Below, piece by piece: positions 11,061-24,600 of a stretch of 64,000 nucleotides of DNA. The translations under genes and the position numbers were made by a program. The DNA comes from Aporrectodea caliginosa (Eukaryota > Annelida > Clitellata > Crassiclitellata > Lumbricidae). The number at the start of each line of letters is the position of its first letter. Positions within the stretch are counted from its first letter, which is position 1. The stretch covers positions 618,501-682,500 of the forward strand of contig JACEVL010000209.1 in assembly GCA_020284085.1 (NCBI GenBank). Direction: 5' to 3'. The notes beneath the pieces are model-generated. The model saw only the letters and a program-made list of their open reading frames with translations. It did no database searches and was not told the DNA's origin.

Positions 11061-12900
11061 TCTCATTTGTGAGTGGCAATTAACTTAAGTGCCTTAATAA
11101 AAAGTTTCCATGCAGTATTTCTTATTGCACATTTAGACGGACGTTCTTAATTACTTCAGGTCAAAAGCATCCGGCATAGCCCTTAGCCACTGGAAGAATA
11201 GTGATATGCACCTACATTTTGAAATTTCCAGTTTTCCTAAGCTCAGAAATGCGCCCACAACCATGCGACAGAATATCGATGGCGCTGAGCAATTGTGCGA
11301 GAAGGACTTGCTCAACATCTTCCTCTACACACCATTTCAGTGGACACTCGATCGCGCAATCTCTCAGCGTACTCTGTGGCTAACATGCCCATATTGTTAT
11401 GATAGCGTTACCAAAGATAACAATAACACTAACATGATGTTAAGTTTCAAATAAACAGCGACGATATGATCGATAATTTAGACTACCGGCTATAATTGCC
11501 GTAGCCTCTGATTTAATTTGTTGTCTAAATGGTGGCCCACATAGTACTGCGAAAACAGTTGCAGTAAGAACGTTGCATTTAACTTAGTATACTACGTCCT
11601 TAGTCTAGTCCTTATTGTCCTTCTTAAGTGTGTGAGTCTGAGTCAGCACACCGGGATCATTATTTATCAACCATCTTTGTACAACAGCTCAAAGCAACTA
11701 AGTTTATCTCTGATGGTCCTCGGCTAGTTTGCCATTCGTCTGCCTCTCCTTCCTTTCCTTACAGAACACCATTTGATTGGCCATTGTAATATATGCAACA
11801 ACAATGCCATTAATTATATGACTGTAAAATTAATGTAATGAATGGTCAGAATTTTGCACACGGATCGGAGCTATCATTGGCAATAGAAGCCTATAAACAA
11901 AATTCCTTATCTATATTATGCATTAAAAATTACTTGCATATAGAGCATAAAGCTAGAACCTTTTAAAATCGCCATGTTGACCTCATGAACGTAGCCTATA
12001 GGCCTATCAAATATGACGAACAACGCCAATTGAATGCTCTTTGGTGAATGGTGCAATACTGTACCGGTATGTCAAATAAATTTGTTGCCTTTTGTCTCGT
12101 GATCATTCCAATAAAACTTTAAAAGATAATAGGTTTATGATTGGTCGATCTTTTTGTGAGTTTGAGTTAAACCGTTGGCCGCTTTTATTTTCCCAAGGAG
12201 ATCACCAGAATGATGGTGATTAGGAATTAGACTATAATTGACACGAGGCTTTGTGTAAATCATCCATAACACCTGGACATTAAGTTAAGCTGCAGAATGT
12301 AACTAACATTTCCATGCATTGCAAGCCGAGAATAAAATAATACCTTGCTGCTGGTGATCTTAAGCAAACGCTATATGGAAAACATAAGAACACGATCGTC
12401 GCAGTATTACATCCTAATGTGAAGTGGTCTGATTTCAATAGCCGGTGTTCTGAAAGTGAGGCTGAAATTTTCCATTCCTATAATATTATAATACATTTGA
12501 AGTTTATGCGAAACAACAAGAGATATCCAGTTAGTAGGCTATTCTTTCGTTTTATTAATACTATATAGGCCTAGCTAATGGTTCTGGTTATTAAAAGTTT
12601 TGTGGCGCATTTTTAATTTCTTTCTCAATTCCTTAATTTTATTAAGCAAAAACAAAGTCTAAATCCTTAGTCATGCGTATTTTAAAGCTTCTAGTGAAGT
12701 TAAACAGCATTATGTCATTATGGTTTAAAATCAATTTAATAGTTTCGAAAAAAGTTAATATTGCACAGTTTTCTAAATCTCGTCCTTATTTTATGAAAAT
12801 TAATCGCAGTAGAATCAATTAAAAAATTACACTACTTATGACATTTGATTAGTGCTCTGAGTCAAAAATAGTTGACAATTAGTTTACATTTTGGTAAGTG
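11061..12900. other. Intergenic, nothing recognised
   Basis: AT-rich, with short frames only (for example 11206-11454, plus), no domain and no repeat family recognised. It separates gene copy A's upstream region from the SINE at 12975. Confidence 0.5.
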
Positions 12901-12974
12901 ATATAATGTGATCCGTTATTTACATGGAATAAGGGCCTTACAACATCGTTTTCGTCGTAAACTTGGCCGACAGA

Positions 12975-13285
12975 GCTTTACCCATAATTCCATTATGTGC
13001 TCGATAGTGCAGTGCTTAGAGTGCTGGACTGTCAATTGAAGGTCATGGGTGCAAATCCCCGCCAGGACAGAAATGTGGTTCGAGATTTCTACTCCATCTA
13101 TGCCACTAGCCAACTCAGCTATAATGAGTGCACCGACCGTACACTGTCGGTGAGAAGATGAGACGGTGAGGGAGAGCAGCAACCCTCATATGCCGAGGCT
13201 AAGAAAATGAAGTCGCTTACACTTCATACTCATGGCTGCCTCACGACTAGCTCAAGGGACTGCTCTTCTTATCATTACTCCCTAT
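12975..13285 (+). mobile_element. Second tRNA-derived SINE family, copy 1
   Basis: A tRNA-like head: GATAGTGCAGTGCTTAGAGTG (box A region) and GGTCATGGGTGCAAATCCCC (box B). A body follows with CCGACCGTACACTGTCGGTG and AGGCAGCCATGAG-type words in inverse. A relative lies inverted at 47275-47565. Confidence 0.7.
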
Positions 13286-13289
13286 AGCC

Positions 13290-14243
13290 TCACTATAGCC
13301 TTCTAAGAAAAACTTCTAATTTCAGATCAGTTCCTGTTTTGTGTATGTGACAACAGTTTAAATATGACAAGTATATGCCATAACATTTCAATCAGTCTCT
13401 TATGAAAGCCAAGCCAAAAACGTGGACGCATGCAAGATTAAGGGACGAGTAGTAAGCCCTTACATGTACTCAAGGCTGGTTATCACGCGAAATGCAGGAG
13501 GTGGGACTAAGAGACAAAATATTCTGGCTGGATGAGTGCTATGCCGAGTGCCTCAAGGATCAATGCGTGGACCAGGTCAGTTCATAATTTTTATTACGAC
13601 ATAGATGATGGGCGTTCAACTGTTCATCTAAAAAATTTTAAACCTGCGGCTGATCCAAAACTAAGCAGAACAGTAGTTGATGAAGAAGAATCGGAAATAC
13701 AGCGAGAAAATGTAAGAAGAGTACGTGTCCAAGTAGTCAGGAAAGATGAACATACAAATCATGGGTGAGGACACGTTTAGAATACTGCATGCAGGCATGG
13801 AATCTGAAGTGATATTTAACGTCTGGGAAAAGTGTAAAGAAGACGACCTAACAAAATGGTTTGTGTTTACAAGGATCTGAGCCATGAAGAAAGGTCGACA
13901 AGGTGTTCAGTAACAACGTAGGGGAGATGAATGAGCTTAGGGGCCAAACTGAAGCTTAAAGGATTCTCATTGAAATGAAGGCAGTGTAGTAGGAGAAGTT
14001 CTCTGAAACAGTAAACAAGGCGACTCCAGGTCAAAGATATAAAATATGTGGTATACTGACAGGAACGTTGGAGCCTAATGATGGTACTTCTTAAGTGCAA
14101 GAGTTGTAGACTTATGACGTAGGTTGAATGACAGTGCTAGCTGTCTCAGTGGATGCTATCACATTTTAAAATAAAAAGACAGGAATGATGGAGTATTAAG
14201 CATTCCAGTTTAAACTGTAATACTTCTAACACAGATTACATAT
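13290..14243 (+). other. Unassigned, possibly decayed mobile DNA
   Basis: A plus-strand frame (13532-13768) reads ARINAWTRSVHNFYYD-like and a charged tail (EEESEIQRENVRRVRVQ). Further broken pieces follow to about 14050. I recognise no family. It lies between a SINE and two hAT-type MITEs. Confidence 0.25.
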
Positions 14244-14251
14244 CTTGGGAA

Positions 14252-15055
14252 CAGTGGCGTCGCCAGAGCTTCAAGGTTGGGGGGGGGCAAGGCATAGGAG
14301 GACAGAGAAATGAGCGTCCGAAGGACGATCGCTGAGGCGCGGAGCGCCGAGCAGGGGAGGGGTTTGGGGAGGGGATGTGCCCCTCCCCACTTAAAATTTT
14401 TTGAATTTCCATACTGTAATGGTACCATTTTAAGCTGTCATTGGAAAAAAATTGTTCTATTATTTCAGCGCAGATAGGAGCTAACTGTGACTCATAGCTA
14501 AATGTTAAATGCTCGCGTTTTCATATAGTGACCGTATACGGCCTCGACCCTGCGCATTTTTCAATGAATTGATTGGATTACATCCTTCATCACTGCTCGC
14601 CCGTTCGAATGGACGCCACACCATTTAATGTAATGTAATGTATATCTTCGAAAATTTCTCAGCGCCCACAAAAGCCACGTCAGGGATACCAGCTTATTCA
14701 CCAGCGCTTTAAGGCCCCCCGTGCAAGGACAGCCTGTTGGAATGCGGCTGTGTGACTGGTTTAAATAGGTCACCCCCATCATGACTCATCACTGCGAATA
14801 GGAGAGATAAACAACATTGGACTTTTCCCTATTCTTCTGTAAAACACAATCCGTCACCTGTTGATTAGTCTTTGAAAAGAAACAAACTTTGGAAGAGGAG
14901 AAGAGGACCTTCAATGTAAAATGTCAAACCACACACCACATAGGGTACCCCCCTAAAAACTCACCGGATTTGCGCGAATCCCAGGACCCAGCCTGACCAG
15001 GGTTGGAAGGGCAGCTGCCCCCCCCCTCCTTGCCCCCCCCGTGGCGACGCTAATG
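14252..15055. mobile_element. hAT-type MITE (804 bp)
   Basis: Left end CAGTGGCGTCGCCAG and right end GTGGCGACGCTAATG are imperfect inverted partners. The 8-bp duplication CTTGGGAA is found at 14244-14251 and 15056-15063. Subterminal runs of G (left) and C (right) and a GAGGGGATGTGCCCCTCCCC hairpin near 14372 are typical of non-autonomous hAT elements. A copy of a dispersed repeat (about 14645-14770) lies inside. Confidence 0.88.
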
Positions 15056-15074
15056 CTTGGGAACCACTTATCAT

Positions 15075-15240
15075 CAGTGGCGGCGCCAGGGGGCATATAG
15101 GGTGCTTAGCCCCCCATCTAACTGCGGTTGAGCTTCCCAAAAGGTTTTAAGCAAAAAAGGTCGTCCCATCCCAATGGGAAGAACTTACCATGGCTTTTTG
15201 AGCTTTAGCCCCCCAACCTGAAATCCTGGCGCCGCCACTG
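15075..15240. mobile_element. hAT-type MITE (166 bp)
   Basis: Ends CAGTGGCGGCGCCAGG and inverted CCTGGCGCCGCCACTG, with the exact 8-bp duplication CTTATCAT at 15067-15074 and 15241-15248. It starts 19 bp after the larger MITE at 14252-15055. The same right end is seen at 27387-27401 and a left end at about 18121. Confidence 0.92.
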
Positions 15241-15644
15241 CTTATCATCCCTGCTATATACGATATGTTTGCATCTTAATTTAGTATCATGCTCTATAAT
15301 ATTCTAAATCATAGTTTCTCTTTTTAACTTAATTTTTGAAACGCACTTCTCCATCGACAATAATTATAGACGATAGATACAGATGGAAAATAAACAATTG
15401 TGTGTATAGAACAATCCTTTGTCTTGGATGATTCCATTTATTGTCCTCAAATGTGTCACTTTTATCAAAATTGTTCACAAACTACAGTTGAATTTTTTTT
15501 CATTTAAAATCTAACACTTAATGCTAATTAAGGCAAGTGAAATTGCAACACAGCGCAATACAATGAAAATGTGTTATTTTTGCAGTATTAAAAAGCACTG
15601 CGCTTAGACTGCAAAGGCAACATCCGTTAGAATAACTTTCAGAA

Positions 15645-18600
15645 CTATGCTTGACTAATCATTGCAGTAGAATACTTAAATACAGTTGGAATAAAGAGAG
15701 GAGGAGCGGCCCAATAAAATCCACAGCTTCCAGCTCCATTCAAAACGACTGCAGCAACAGTCACACTCGTTGAACAAGGATACCACCATCCACCTTTACA
15801 CCTTATGGCATGCTCGGCACAACAGCACGGCTGGTTATTCACGTCTTTGGTCGAGAATTTAAACTGTCGGTTTGTAGCTCCGAAGGGGTCAGTAACTCCA
15901 CCTGCCAAGTTGGTCATAAAATACGTGTAGCCAGCAGTTTCGCTGTCCAGTACAAATGACCGGTAAAGTAGAGTGTACCGAATTCCTGATAAGTCTAGAG
16001 CATCGAAGCAGAGTTGCCAAGTCGCTCCGTTGCTTGTCATTTGGTAGATGTTTTCGTTTCCGATATAGTATCCGCCGTTGGCATCGCTGAAACCATACTT
16101 ATAAGCTGCCCATGTCTGATCCAGTCCGTAACCATAGTTGACCTGCAGAACGTAGGAAGGCTTCCCTAAAATAAAGGCCCATTCTTGCATTTAACACTAG
16201 GAGGCACTAGTCACTCATAAAACTAAGGCATAGAAATGCAATTTAATATGCAATGTAGTGTAAAACAAAGGTTTTACGATAATTAAATAAGTGAGTTTAT
16301 GTACAGACATAAGCATAAATTGCTACCCTCTGTGTTTAATGACTATTTTAATATAACATCGGACACTCATACTTACCGTACTAGACAAGCTGAATCTTAT
16401 AGAGGAATATTTGCACGCACTAATACAAGGTTATTCGCCTTAAGGTCCACAGGACCATCAGTCTGGAACAATATCCATGTCAGCACTCGTCACCTGCCTA
16501 ACTTGAATTTATTTTAAAAATCCATGCGAGCTCTCTTATTAAATGTGTAATTGTTCAAATTGCTGTGTTGCCATCGCTTAGTTAAGTTTGTTTTGATTTC
16601 AAATTGCTGTGTTGCCATCGCTTAGTTAAGTTTGTTTTGATTTCCGTGTATTTTCTGTTGTTGGTTCTCTGTACTCGAACCGTCATTATCACCACATCAT
16701 CTGGTACCTAGGTAGCCCTAGTTAGTGGGTCCTGTGACCCTTCAGGGCTCTCCGTTTGTTTCCTAAATTACACTCGTGTGATAGTTGTTTTTTCTGTTAT
16801 TATGATGTGGAACAATAAAACTTTTTGAATTGAATTGAATTGAATAATTTATATAGCACTATAGCTACACAGCCACTAATATGGTGCTTTACCATGTCAA
16901 TAGTCAGTGTAATGGTAGAGGGTGTTCTTAGAATTATAAATCCGCTACAGTCTAATTATATAATATAATATATAAAGACACAATTCATGGATCAAGAGCT
17001 CAAAGCATTTCTAAAATGGGATGGATTGATAGCATAAAGTGGCGGACTAAATTATCAGTCGACCGTTTATTTTAACCGACAAGAAATACAGTAGAAAGAA
17101 ATGTAGCAGAATTGTCCGCGTTCCGGCCAATCCTCTGATCAAGGATGGCTGAAGACTAGATAAGACAGCATAATTTAATAGCTAATTCAAAACGTTAAAA
17201 TACTCTCGGCGTCATGAATAGATACCCACTCCTACGTGTAGGCTATAATGTTCACAAACATTAGCCACTGAGATAAGTAAGGTCTTGCTAAAATGAACTC
17301 CCAATCACCTAAACGAAACCATTGCTGTACAGTGTACACAGACATCATAAGTCTGGCAATATGGGCTCAATAAGTGCATAATAAATATGCTAACAAGTAG
17401 AATTCGTGTGGAATAATTACGCACAGTAAACTGTCGTTTCCTTTTCAAGGAATTTGAGAAGACTGCAAACTGTGGGACCTTTGGCTATAATGAATGTCTA
17501 CAAATATAAGGAGCATTAGAATCTAAGAAACGAATATGTCTATGAATGTGTCTCCTCGGTGGCATTACGGGGTTCAGAACAAGTGTGGCTCTGCCTAAGC
17601 GCTTCTTGGCAACCATTGCCAAGTAGCCTACTGGTATAACAAGAAAGTTCGTTTACCGTTAGTGCATGGCACTGAGATGAACGTGATGAATTGCTTAAGA
17701 TTAATTTAAAACTAGAAACTTACCGAGAAGCGTCTCACACACTGAAAGCGCCGGTAAACTTGGAAGTGGTAGTAGTACAGCAACCGTCATTCTGGTGAAA
17801 GATGTTGTTCGAGCAATCGTTGTTTTTGCAGCAGAAGATGATGGGCCCATTGTTGTAATCGCAACAGCCTCGAATGAAGACGCTGTAGTTGCGTCAGGCA
17901 GTTGGTCTACAAATTTATTTTTATTATGCGTTACCGGCAGAAATGCTTACTTATGTTTACTTCATAATAAGCCAATTCAACAATGACCAACGGCAACGAA
18001 ATCATCAACTATCTCAGGCAGTGAGGCAAATATAAGCTTATTAGGCTACTTGACAGCAGCTGTTAGCGAATTATTTCAACCTAATGTGAAGCACATATTA
18101 GATCTGCATGTAATTTCCTACAGCGGCGGCGCCACAGCGGGCTAGGTATGCTTAGCCCCCACTAAATGCAGTTCAGCCCCCCCCCTCCAAAGCAAAGAAC
18201 GGGAAATCTCTACCAATGTTTACTTCATAATAAGCCAACTAAACAATGACCAACGGCAACGAAATCATCAACTATCATCAGGCAGTGAGGCAAATATATT
18301 ACTTACTTCATTAGCATGGGCAGCGTCCATGATAATCGTGCTTCTAGGCCGGGGGCGTTTATTAGAAGTTTTACGGGAATTATGGTAAGTCGTTTGCAGC
18401 CATGAATAAAATCAACATTCCAACGACGTTGACGCTAGTCCAGACCAGTAAGCAGCACACTACGACAGCGCCACCAAAATTTCAGTCAGTCTGCACTGAA
18501 GCAAGACGATCTGTGCCAAAACCATGTATGCCAGTGCAGCTAGTTGGCGAACTTGTCGACGGCGAGCAGCTGTCAGAACCGATAATTATCACAGTCACTG

Positions 18601-21600
18601 ATTGCAAAACAACTTAAAAGTTTTACATTCACACTATCCGAACAGGTGACAACTAATTTGCCTGCAAGCAAAATACTACGCCCAGTCTACAGTCCGCATT
18701 TACCCAAATTCCAACGTGTAGCCTACAGCAGTTCATAAATATTTAAGAGATATTTTAGGCATTTTTCATCGCTCATCCAACCAGTGCCGTTTTAAGGTCT
18801 AGGCACGCGAGGCACGTGCCTAGGGCCCCGCGCAACAGAGGGGCCCCGCGGCGGCCCCAAAAGATAAACTACATCGCGACCACGTAATAAAATACGATAA
18901 TGATTACTGAACAATATTATAAGTTCTAACAAGTCTGCAAAGTAAGAGCAATATTAAACAAACGTCTTCATATTTAGTTAACTATAGTTATTGGTAATAA
19001 GTGCAGAGCGCTATAGAAGTTAGACCGAAATTTTAAATCAATAATTTTAACGCATGGCGCTCGCTTTCCACACAGCTTCCTATATACAGGGTGGGCCAAT
19101 AGGAATGCAACTACTTTGAATGGATATAACTTGAACAATTGTTATCCGAACATCGTGCCCAATATACTAAATTGAAAGTAATCATCCACTCTACTACTGT
19201 GTCAAATCTTGCGCTGATATACGGCACCGTTGTTATACAATTTCTGTGCGGCGCACACCTCTCAATTTTGAATGTAAATATTAGACATCATGGTGCCGCT
19301 CACGGAAGAGGATAGAATTTTAATCCGAATTTTAAGAGCAGAAAAAGGATACAATGCACATCAGATGATGATAGAATTCCCTTCTAGAAAATGGAATAAA
19401 TATGCTCTATATCGAATGATTAAACAAATTGATGCTACGGGAACTTCTAACAGCCGCAACTGTGGTCGCAACGATCTGCGCGCACAGCAGCGAACATTGC
19501 ACAAGTCCAAGAGTTAATTTGCAGCCAAGACAGCAATCCAGGGACGAGTAAGAGTCCGAGAGAAATTGAGCGTGCGACCGGAATTTCACGTAGTACTGTT
19601 AGGCGCATTGCGAAACATGACCTCAACCTCAAAGTCTATCGTCAACGTGAGGTTCAGAAATTGTCTGATGCCGATTCGATAAAACGTCTAGCCGCCTGCA
19701 GACGACTCAAGAAGTCAAGAAGCGAAAGACAGATGAAAAGATCGACAGAACATGGTTCACAGACGAGAAGATCTTCACGGTTCAGACGCCAACAAACACT
19801 CAGAACGACCGTGTGTATGCAAACGTTAGCTTTAAGCGTGAGGTTGCGCACTTGCGCCTGCTCGGCTTCTGAAGGGCAGGAAGCACTTCTCGCAAAGTGT
19901 GATGGTGTCGTTGGCTGTTTCAAAGCTTGGAAAGACGGCGCCATTCTTTGTTACTCCAAAGGCTAAGGTGAACAGTGTTTATTACTGCGATGAAGTACTC
20001 GCAAGAGGACTGCTACGTGATATTCGCCAACTGTCTGGAGTTGATGGTTACATCTTTCAGCAAGATGGAGCGCCGGCGCATCGTTCACGTCATACGGTTG
20101 CCTATCTGAACGCTAACGTACCTGAGTTAATTGAACCGGAGAACTGGCCACCGAACAGTCCGGATTTAAACCCGGTTGACTATTCGATCTGGGGTTGTCT
20201 TCAGCAACTGGTCTATCGTGAACCGATACGTGACGTTGAACATTTGAAAGAAGTGATTCTTTGCTGCTGGGCTGAGATAACCCAAGCACTGGTGGACTCA
20301 GCCATCGATTAGTGGTCGTCTCGTGTTGATGCAGTCATTAAAGCACGTGGTGGACATATTGAGTATTTGTTTGACTGATAGTAAATTCACTCAAGGTGTT
20401 AATTGTTAGTACTAAGTGATTGTTTAGAATTGACATCTTTAGTTTCAGACTTTTGTTTTTTCTTGCAGTTTTATGGCTGGAAAATGGCACATCGAATATT
20501 AATAGCATTATCTCAAAACATCGTAATAGTATCTTGTAGATATTTTTCGGAATGATACGATGGATAATTATCTTCAAACTGATATATTGGACAAGACTAT
20601 CAGATAAAAAATGTTCAAGTTATAAGGTGTCAAAGTTGTTGCATTCCTATTGGCCCACCCTGTATATATTGTTTGCTTTCATTCGTCTGCTTTTTGCAAC
20701 GCTATACATTTGTCTTATAATATACCCTAAAAAATCAAAGAATGTTTAATGTCTTGGTAAGTTAATATTAATTTTTAATATGAAATCTCTCTCAGTCCTA
20801 TAATCTAGTCATTTTCTCAATTATTTGAAATTATAACAAAGTGTATACATCATTTCTGGAAAGTCCTGCAAATGACACTGTTATGGATGCGAGCACAAAG
20901 TATAGAATTCAGACGTACTTGCCAATCACCGACACTCATTGATCAATTAACCAAACAGACGCAGAGAAGCTTATGGAGTTATAAAGACGTCTGCAGGAGA
21001 AGATTTATATTCTTAAAGGTCCATTTAAATGCCGAACATATAACAGAATAGGCTACTGTAAAAAGCTTGTAAAGTTCTATCCTCAAGATCTTGACCGACA
21101 CGAACTAATTTCAGAATGTGAATACCTGAAATACTATAGGGTGGGTAGGCTAACCCTAATGTGGGCAGGTTCCTAAAATGGGCACCCCCTTGCATCTCAA
21201 AATATAAACGACATAGAGTGGTGCCTTCTAGGAAATATTATTAACTCTATATATTGCTGTTATAAAATAGCAAAATATGTCGGCGGAAAATTGTGCTTCA
21301 AAAGTAGGAAGTAAATGCTTATTTAGCATGCGAGTTTTTAAATGTTCGATATATGGTTCAGTAGCCGTGGGTGAGTTGTTTTTTAATGTATTTTCAATCG
21401 GTTTTTTGCAGAAGTTTGGTGAAGTATCGCTATTTCGCCTCAGAGGAACGATAATGCGAGAGAAAGTGGGCCGACTTTATTTACTAATTTTCCTAAGGAG
21501 GTACTGCTTGGAGCCTAATTTGGGCACCACTGGGTATTCTTAATTTGGGCAGTGCCCATTCTAGGTAACCTTGTATGCACAAAATGAGGCCATGTTTACT

Positions 21601-24600
21601 ACTATATTAGGGTAGAGTTCCCTTATTTGGGCACCTTAAATATAAAAGGCTCATATTATACCGATATTGATACGTATGCTTCTTGTTTGGTGTTGTTTGG
21701 TTAGCTGAAACAGTAGGTAATGAAAATATATTGAATACATACAATAGAGTTTGGAAAATATTTAGTTGCGCAGAGAAAACGACAACCCTCTAAAGTGCCC
21801 AAATTAGGACACGGTGCCCTAAATCGGGCACCAGGTGCCCAAATTAGGTATACTACAGTCCAGCTATGATAGTGTTGCATTTTATGCGCTCTAGTTTATT
21901 CCACCTTTTACTTAACACATACTATTTTCGAGATAAAATAAACCAAAAATGTAACAATGGTTGTGTTTAAGAGTTTTATATCCAAAACTGCAACTGAACA
22001 AGTTAATACTGAGAACAAAGTTATGAAGTACATAGATCCCATTGAACAATTGGCAAACTAGGCTATTTCCACTATATATAGGAAACTAAACAGCATGTAC
22101 TAATTCACCACTTGAAAATCAGCATGTGCCACAGCGGAAAGATGATCGTTTGCCTTTCTGATTAAGCTTTAGCTTATGCACGCATGTATCACACATCCAC
22201 TTTTCACATTTCGGGCACTGCGACCATTCGACGTGACTCATTGTATGCAACTTCACAGTAGCCTATAGACATGAAGTTGTCTTCTTTTTCACCATCATCT
22301 TGACTTTGCTTGTCACTTGTTGGTTTTGAGTGTCTGCAACCCGCTTTTGCGGGGGAATATCATGAATGGTTGACAGTCGACTCCTGCTGCCGACATACAA
22401 CACACGGCAGTCTCGGTTTTATCTTCCTCCGCACTGATAATCACCGCAACCTTTCTTTCCTTTAGTTGCTATTATTTTATGTGGCTTATGATAATTCCAG
22501 TCTCATAAACGTTGAATATATTTTCAACCCGAATTCGCCGACTTCCATCTTCATGAGATAATTCTTTTCTTTAAACTTCTTAAAATATCTTCATCTTGCT
22601 TCTGTTATAACCCAATGCACGCTAAATGGACTCTAGCTCCTTCTGGCTTCCTTATCGACAGCACCATATTTCTTGCTAAGAATAAGCGAAGCCATTTCTT
22701 CCCAGCCGTGAATATCAGTGCGGAGGAAGATAAAACCGAGACTGCCGTGTGTTGTATGTCGGCAGCAGGAGTCGACTGTCAACCATTCATGATATTCCCC
22801 GCAAAAGATTCAAGACAGATCTTCTTGACAAGGGTCTTGTCGGCGCAAGCGGGTTGCAGACACTCAAAACCAACAAGAGACAAGCAAAGTCAAGATGATG
22901 GTGAAAAAGAAGACACAACTTCATGTCTAAACTGTGAAGTTGCATACAATGAGTCACGTCGAATGGTCGCAGTGCCCGAAATGTGAAAAGTGGATGTGTG
23001 ATACATGCGTGCATAAGCTAAAGTTTAATCAGAAAGGCAAACGATCATCTTTCCGCTGTGGCACATGCTGATTTTCAAGTGGTGAATTAGTAGATGCTGT
23101 TTAGTTTCCTATATATAGTGGAAATAGCCTATTTTGCCAATTGTTCAATGGGATCTATGTACTTCATAACTTTGTTCTCAGTATTAACTTGTTCAGTTGC
23201 AGTTTTGGATATAAAACTCTTAAACACAACCATTGTTACATTTTTGGTTTATTTTATCTCGAAAATAGTATGTGTTAAGTAAAAGGTAGAATAAACTAGA
23301 GCGCATAAAATGCAACACTATCATAGCTGGACTGTAGTATACCTAATTTGGGCACCTGGTGCCCGATTTAGGGCACCGTGTCCTAATTTGGGCACTTTAG
23401 GGGGTTGTCGTTTTCTCTCCGCAACTCAAAATTTTCCAAACTCTATTGTATATATTCAATATATTTTCATTGCCTAATGTTTCAGCTAACCAAATAACAC
23501 CAAACAAGAAGTATACGTGCCAATATCGCTATTATACGAGCCTTTAATCCTTAAGGTGCCCAAATAAGGGAACTGTACCCTAATTATGTCAGTGTCATTT
23601 GCAAAAACATCAGTGCCATCTATGTCAATAATCTATGCCATGGTAAAGAATGACAATCTGGAATTAACGTTTACAAACGTTGAAATTGCAACAAGAATGT
23701 TTCTGCCAATGATGGCGACAAAGTACTACAGCCTAGCGGTGAACGTTCTTTCTTGAAACTTAAATTTAATCAAGGACAAGCTTCGCAGCCGTATGATGCA
23801 AGAATGATTAAACTGCCTTAATTCTTTCATATAATAGAATCAGATGTGTTGGATTCTTTGAATTTCGATGATATTATAAAAGACTTGACTCAGCGCAAAA
23901 CACGAAAGTGATTTTTTAAATGTCCAGACAATCCATGTAGCCTATAGCAAACATTTAGGCTACTCATTACAATCTCACTTTCCGTTATTTTGCATAACAA
24001 GTTGACAATAACAATTTTAACGTATGTTAAATCAAAAATTTATTTTTATTTTGCACTTGTAGTAGCCTACAAAGATTGCTGTGTTAGCTGTGTTAGCAGT
24101 TTATTACTATTATATTACATTTAACAGAATGACATTTGCACATGCAATGCATTAATGCAATACTCTATATCTGAGACTGGAAGATTGAGTCGGAAATTGG
24201 GTTACGTGTAAAGTTAGGGTTTGTGCCAAGGGACCCCAGACTCCTTAAAACGGCTCCGCATCCAACCTCTACTTCTACTAAAAATATTTTAATCGCTCAT
24301 CCAAGTTCTAGTTTTACTGTAATAATTCAGCATCAAAATCAATTTTTCATCGCTCATTCAGCTTCTATTTCTGCTATAAATAATTATGCTCATCCAACTT
24401 CTAATGTTATACTGCAATAAATTATAATTTAGCATTAATACCATGTTTTCATCGCTCATCCAACTTCTAGTTTTACTATAACTTAAAACTTTATATTTAT
24501 GAACTGCTGTACGGGTTGGGATTTGGGTATATGCCTACCATCCGCGTCTGGACAGCGATTTTGTTGTCACCGAAAGAATTCGATATGAATCTGGCATCTG

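Larger units (their letters stand above)
18782..24258 (+). mobile_element. hAT element with degenerate transposase, host to nested elements
   Basis: Left end CAGTGCCGTTTTAAGG and right end TTAAAACGGCTCCG are inverted partners. Both sides carry the 8-bp duplication CATCCAAC (18774-18781 and 24259-24266). Transposase pieces on the plus strand lie at about 20868-21132 (FIFLKVHLNAEH-like) and about 23640-23910, where the dimerisation domain reads FTNVEIATRMFLPMM, then LKLNLIKDKLRSRM in other frames. These carry many stops and shifts. A mariner-like element (19087-20662) and a pogo-like palindrome (about 21606-23584) interrupt it. It lies in the first intron of gene copy B, inside a short tandem repeat. 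Confidence 0.88.

Noticed and set aside
15075..15240. Possible structured RNA or riboswitch-like hairpin
   Set aside because: The exact 8-bp target duplication and hAT-type ends make a MITE the simpler explanation.
19661..19966. 101-codon plus frame considered as an independent gene
   Set aside because: It is the mariner transposase middle region read across a frameshift; only the first part matches the family.
23094..23282. Hydrophobic 62-codon plus frame resembling a membrane protein
   Set aside because: Lies in the right arm of the pogo-like palindrome downstream of the transposase stop; AT-rich 3' sequence.
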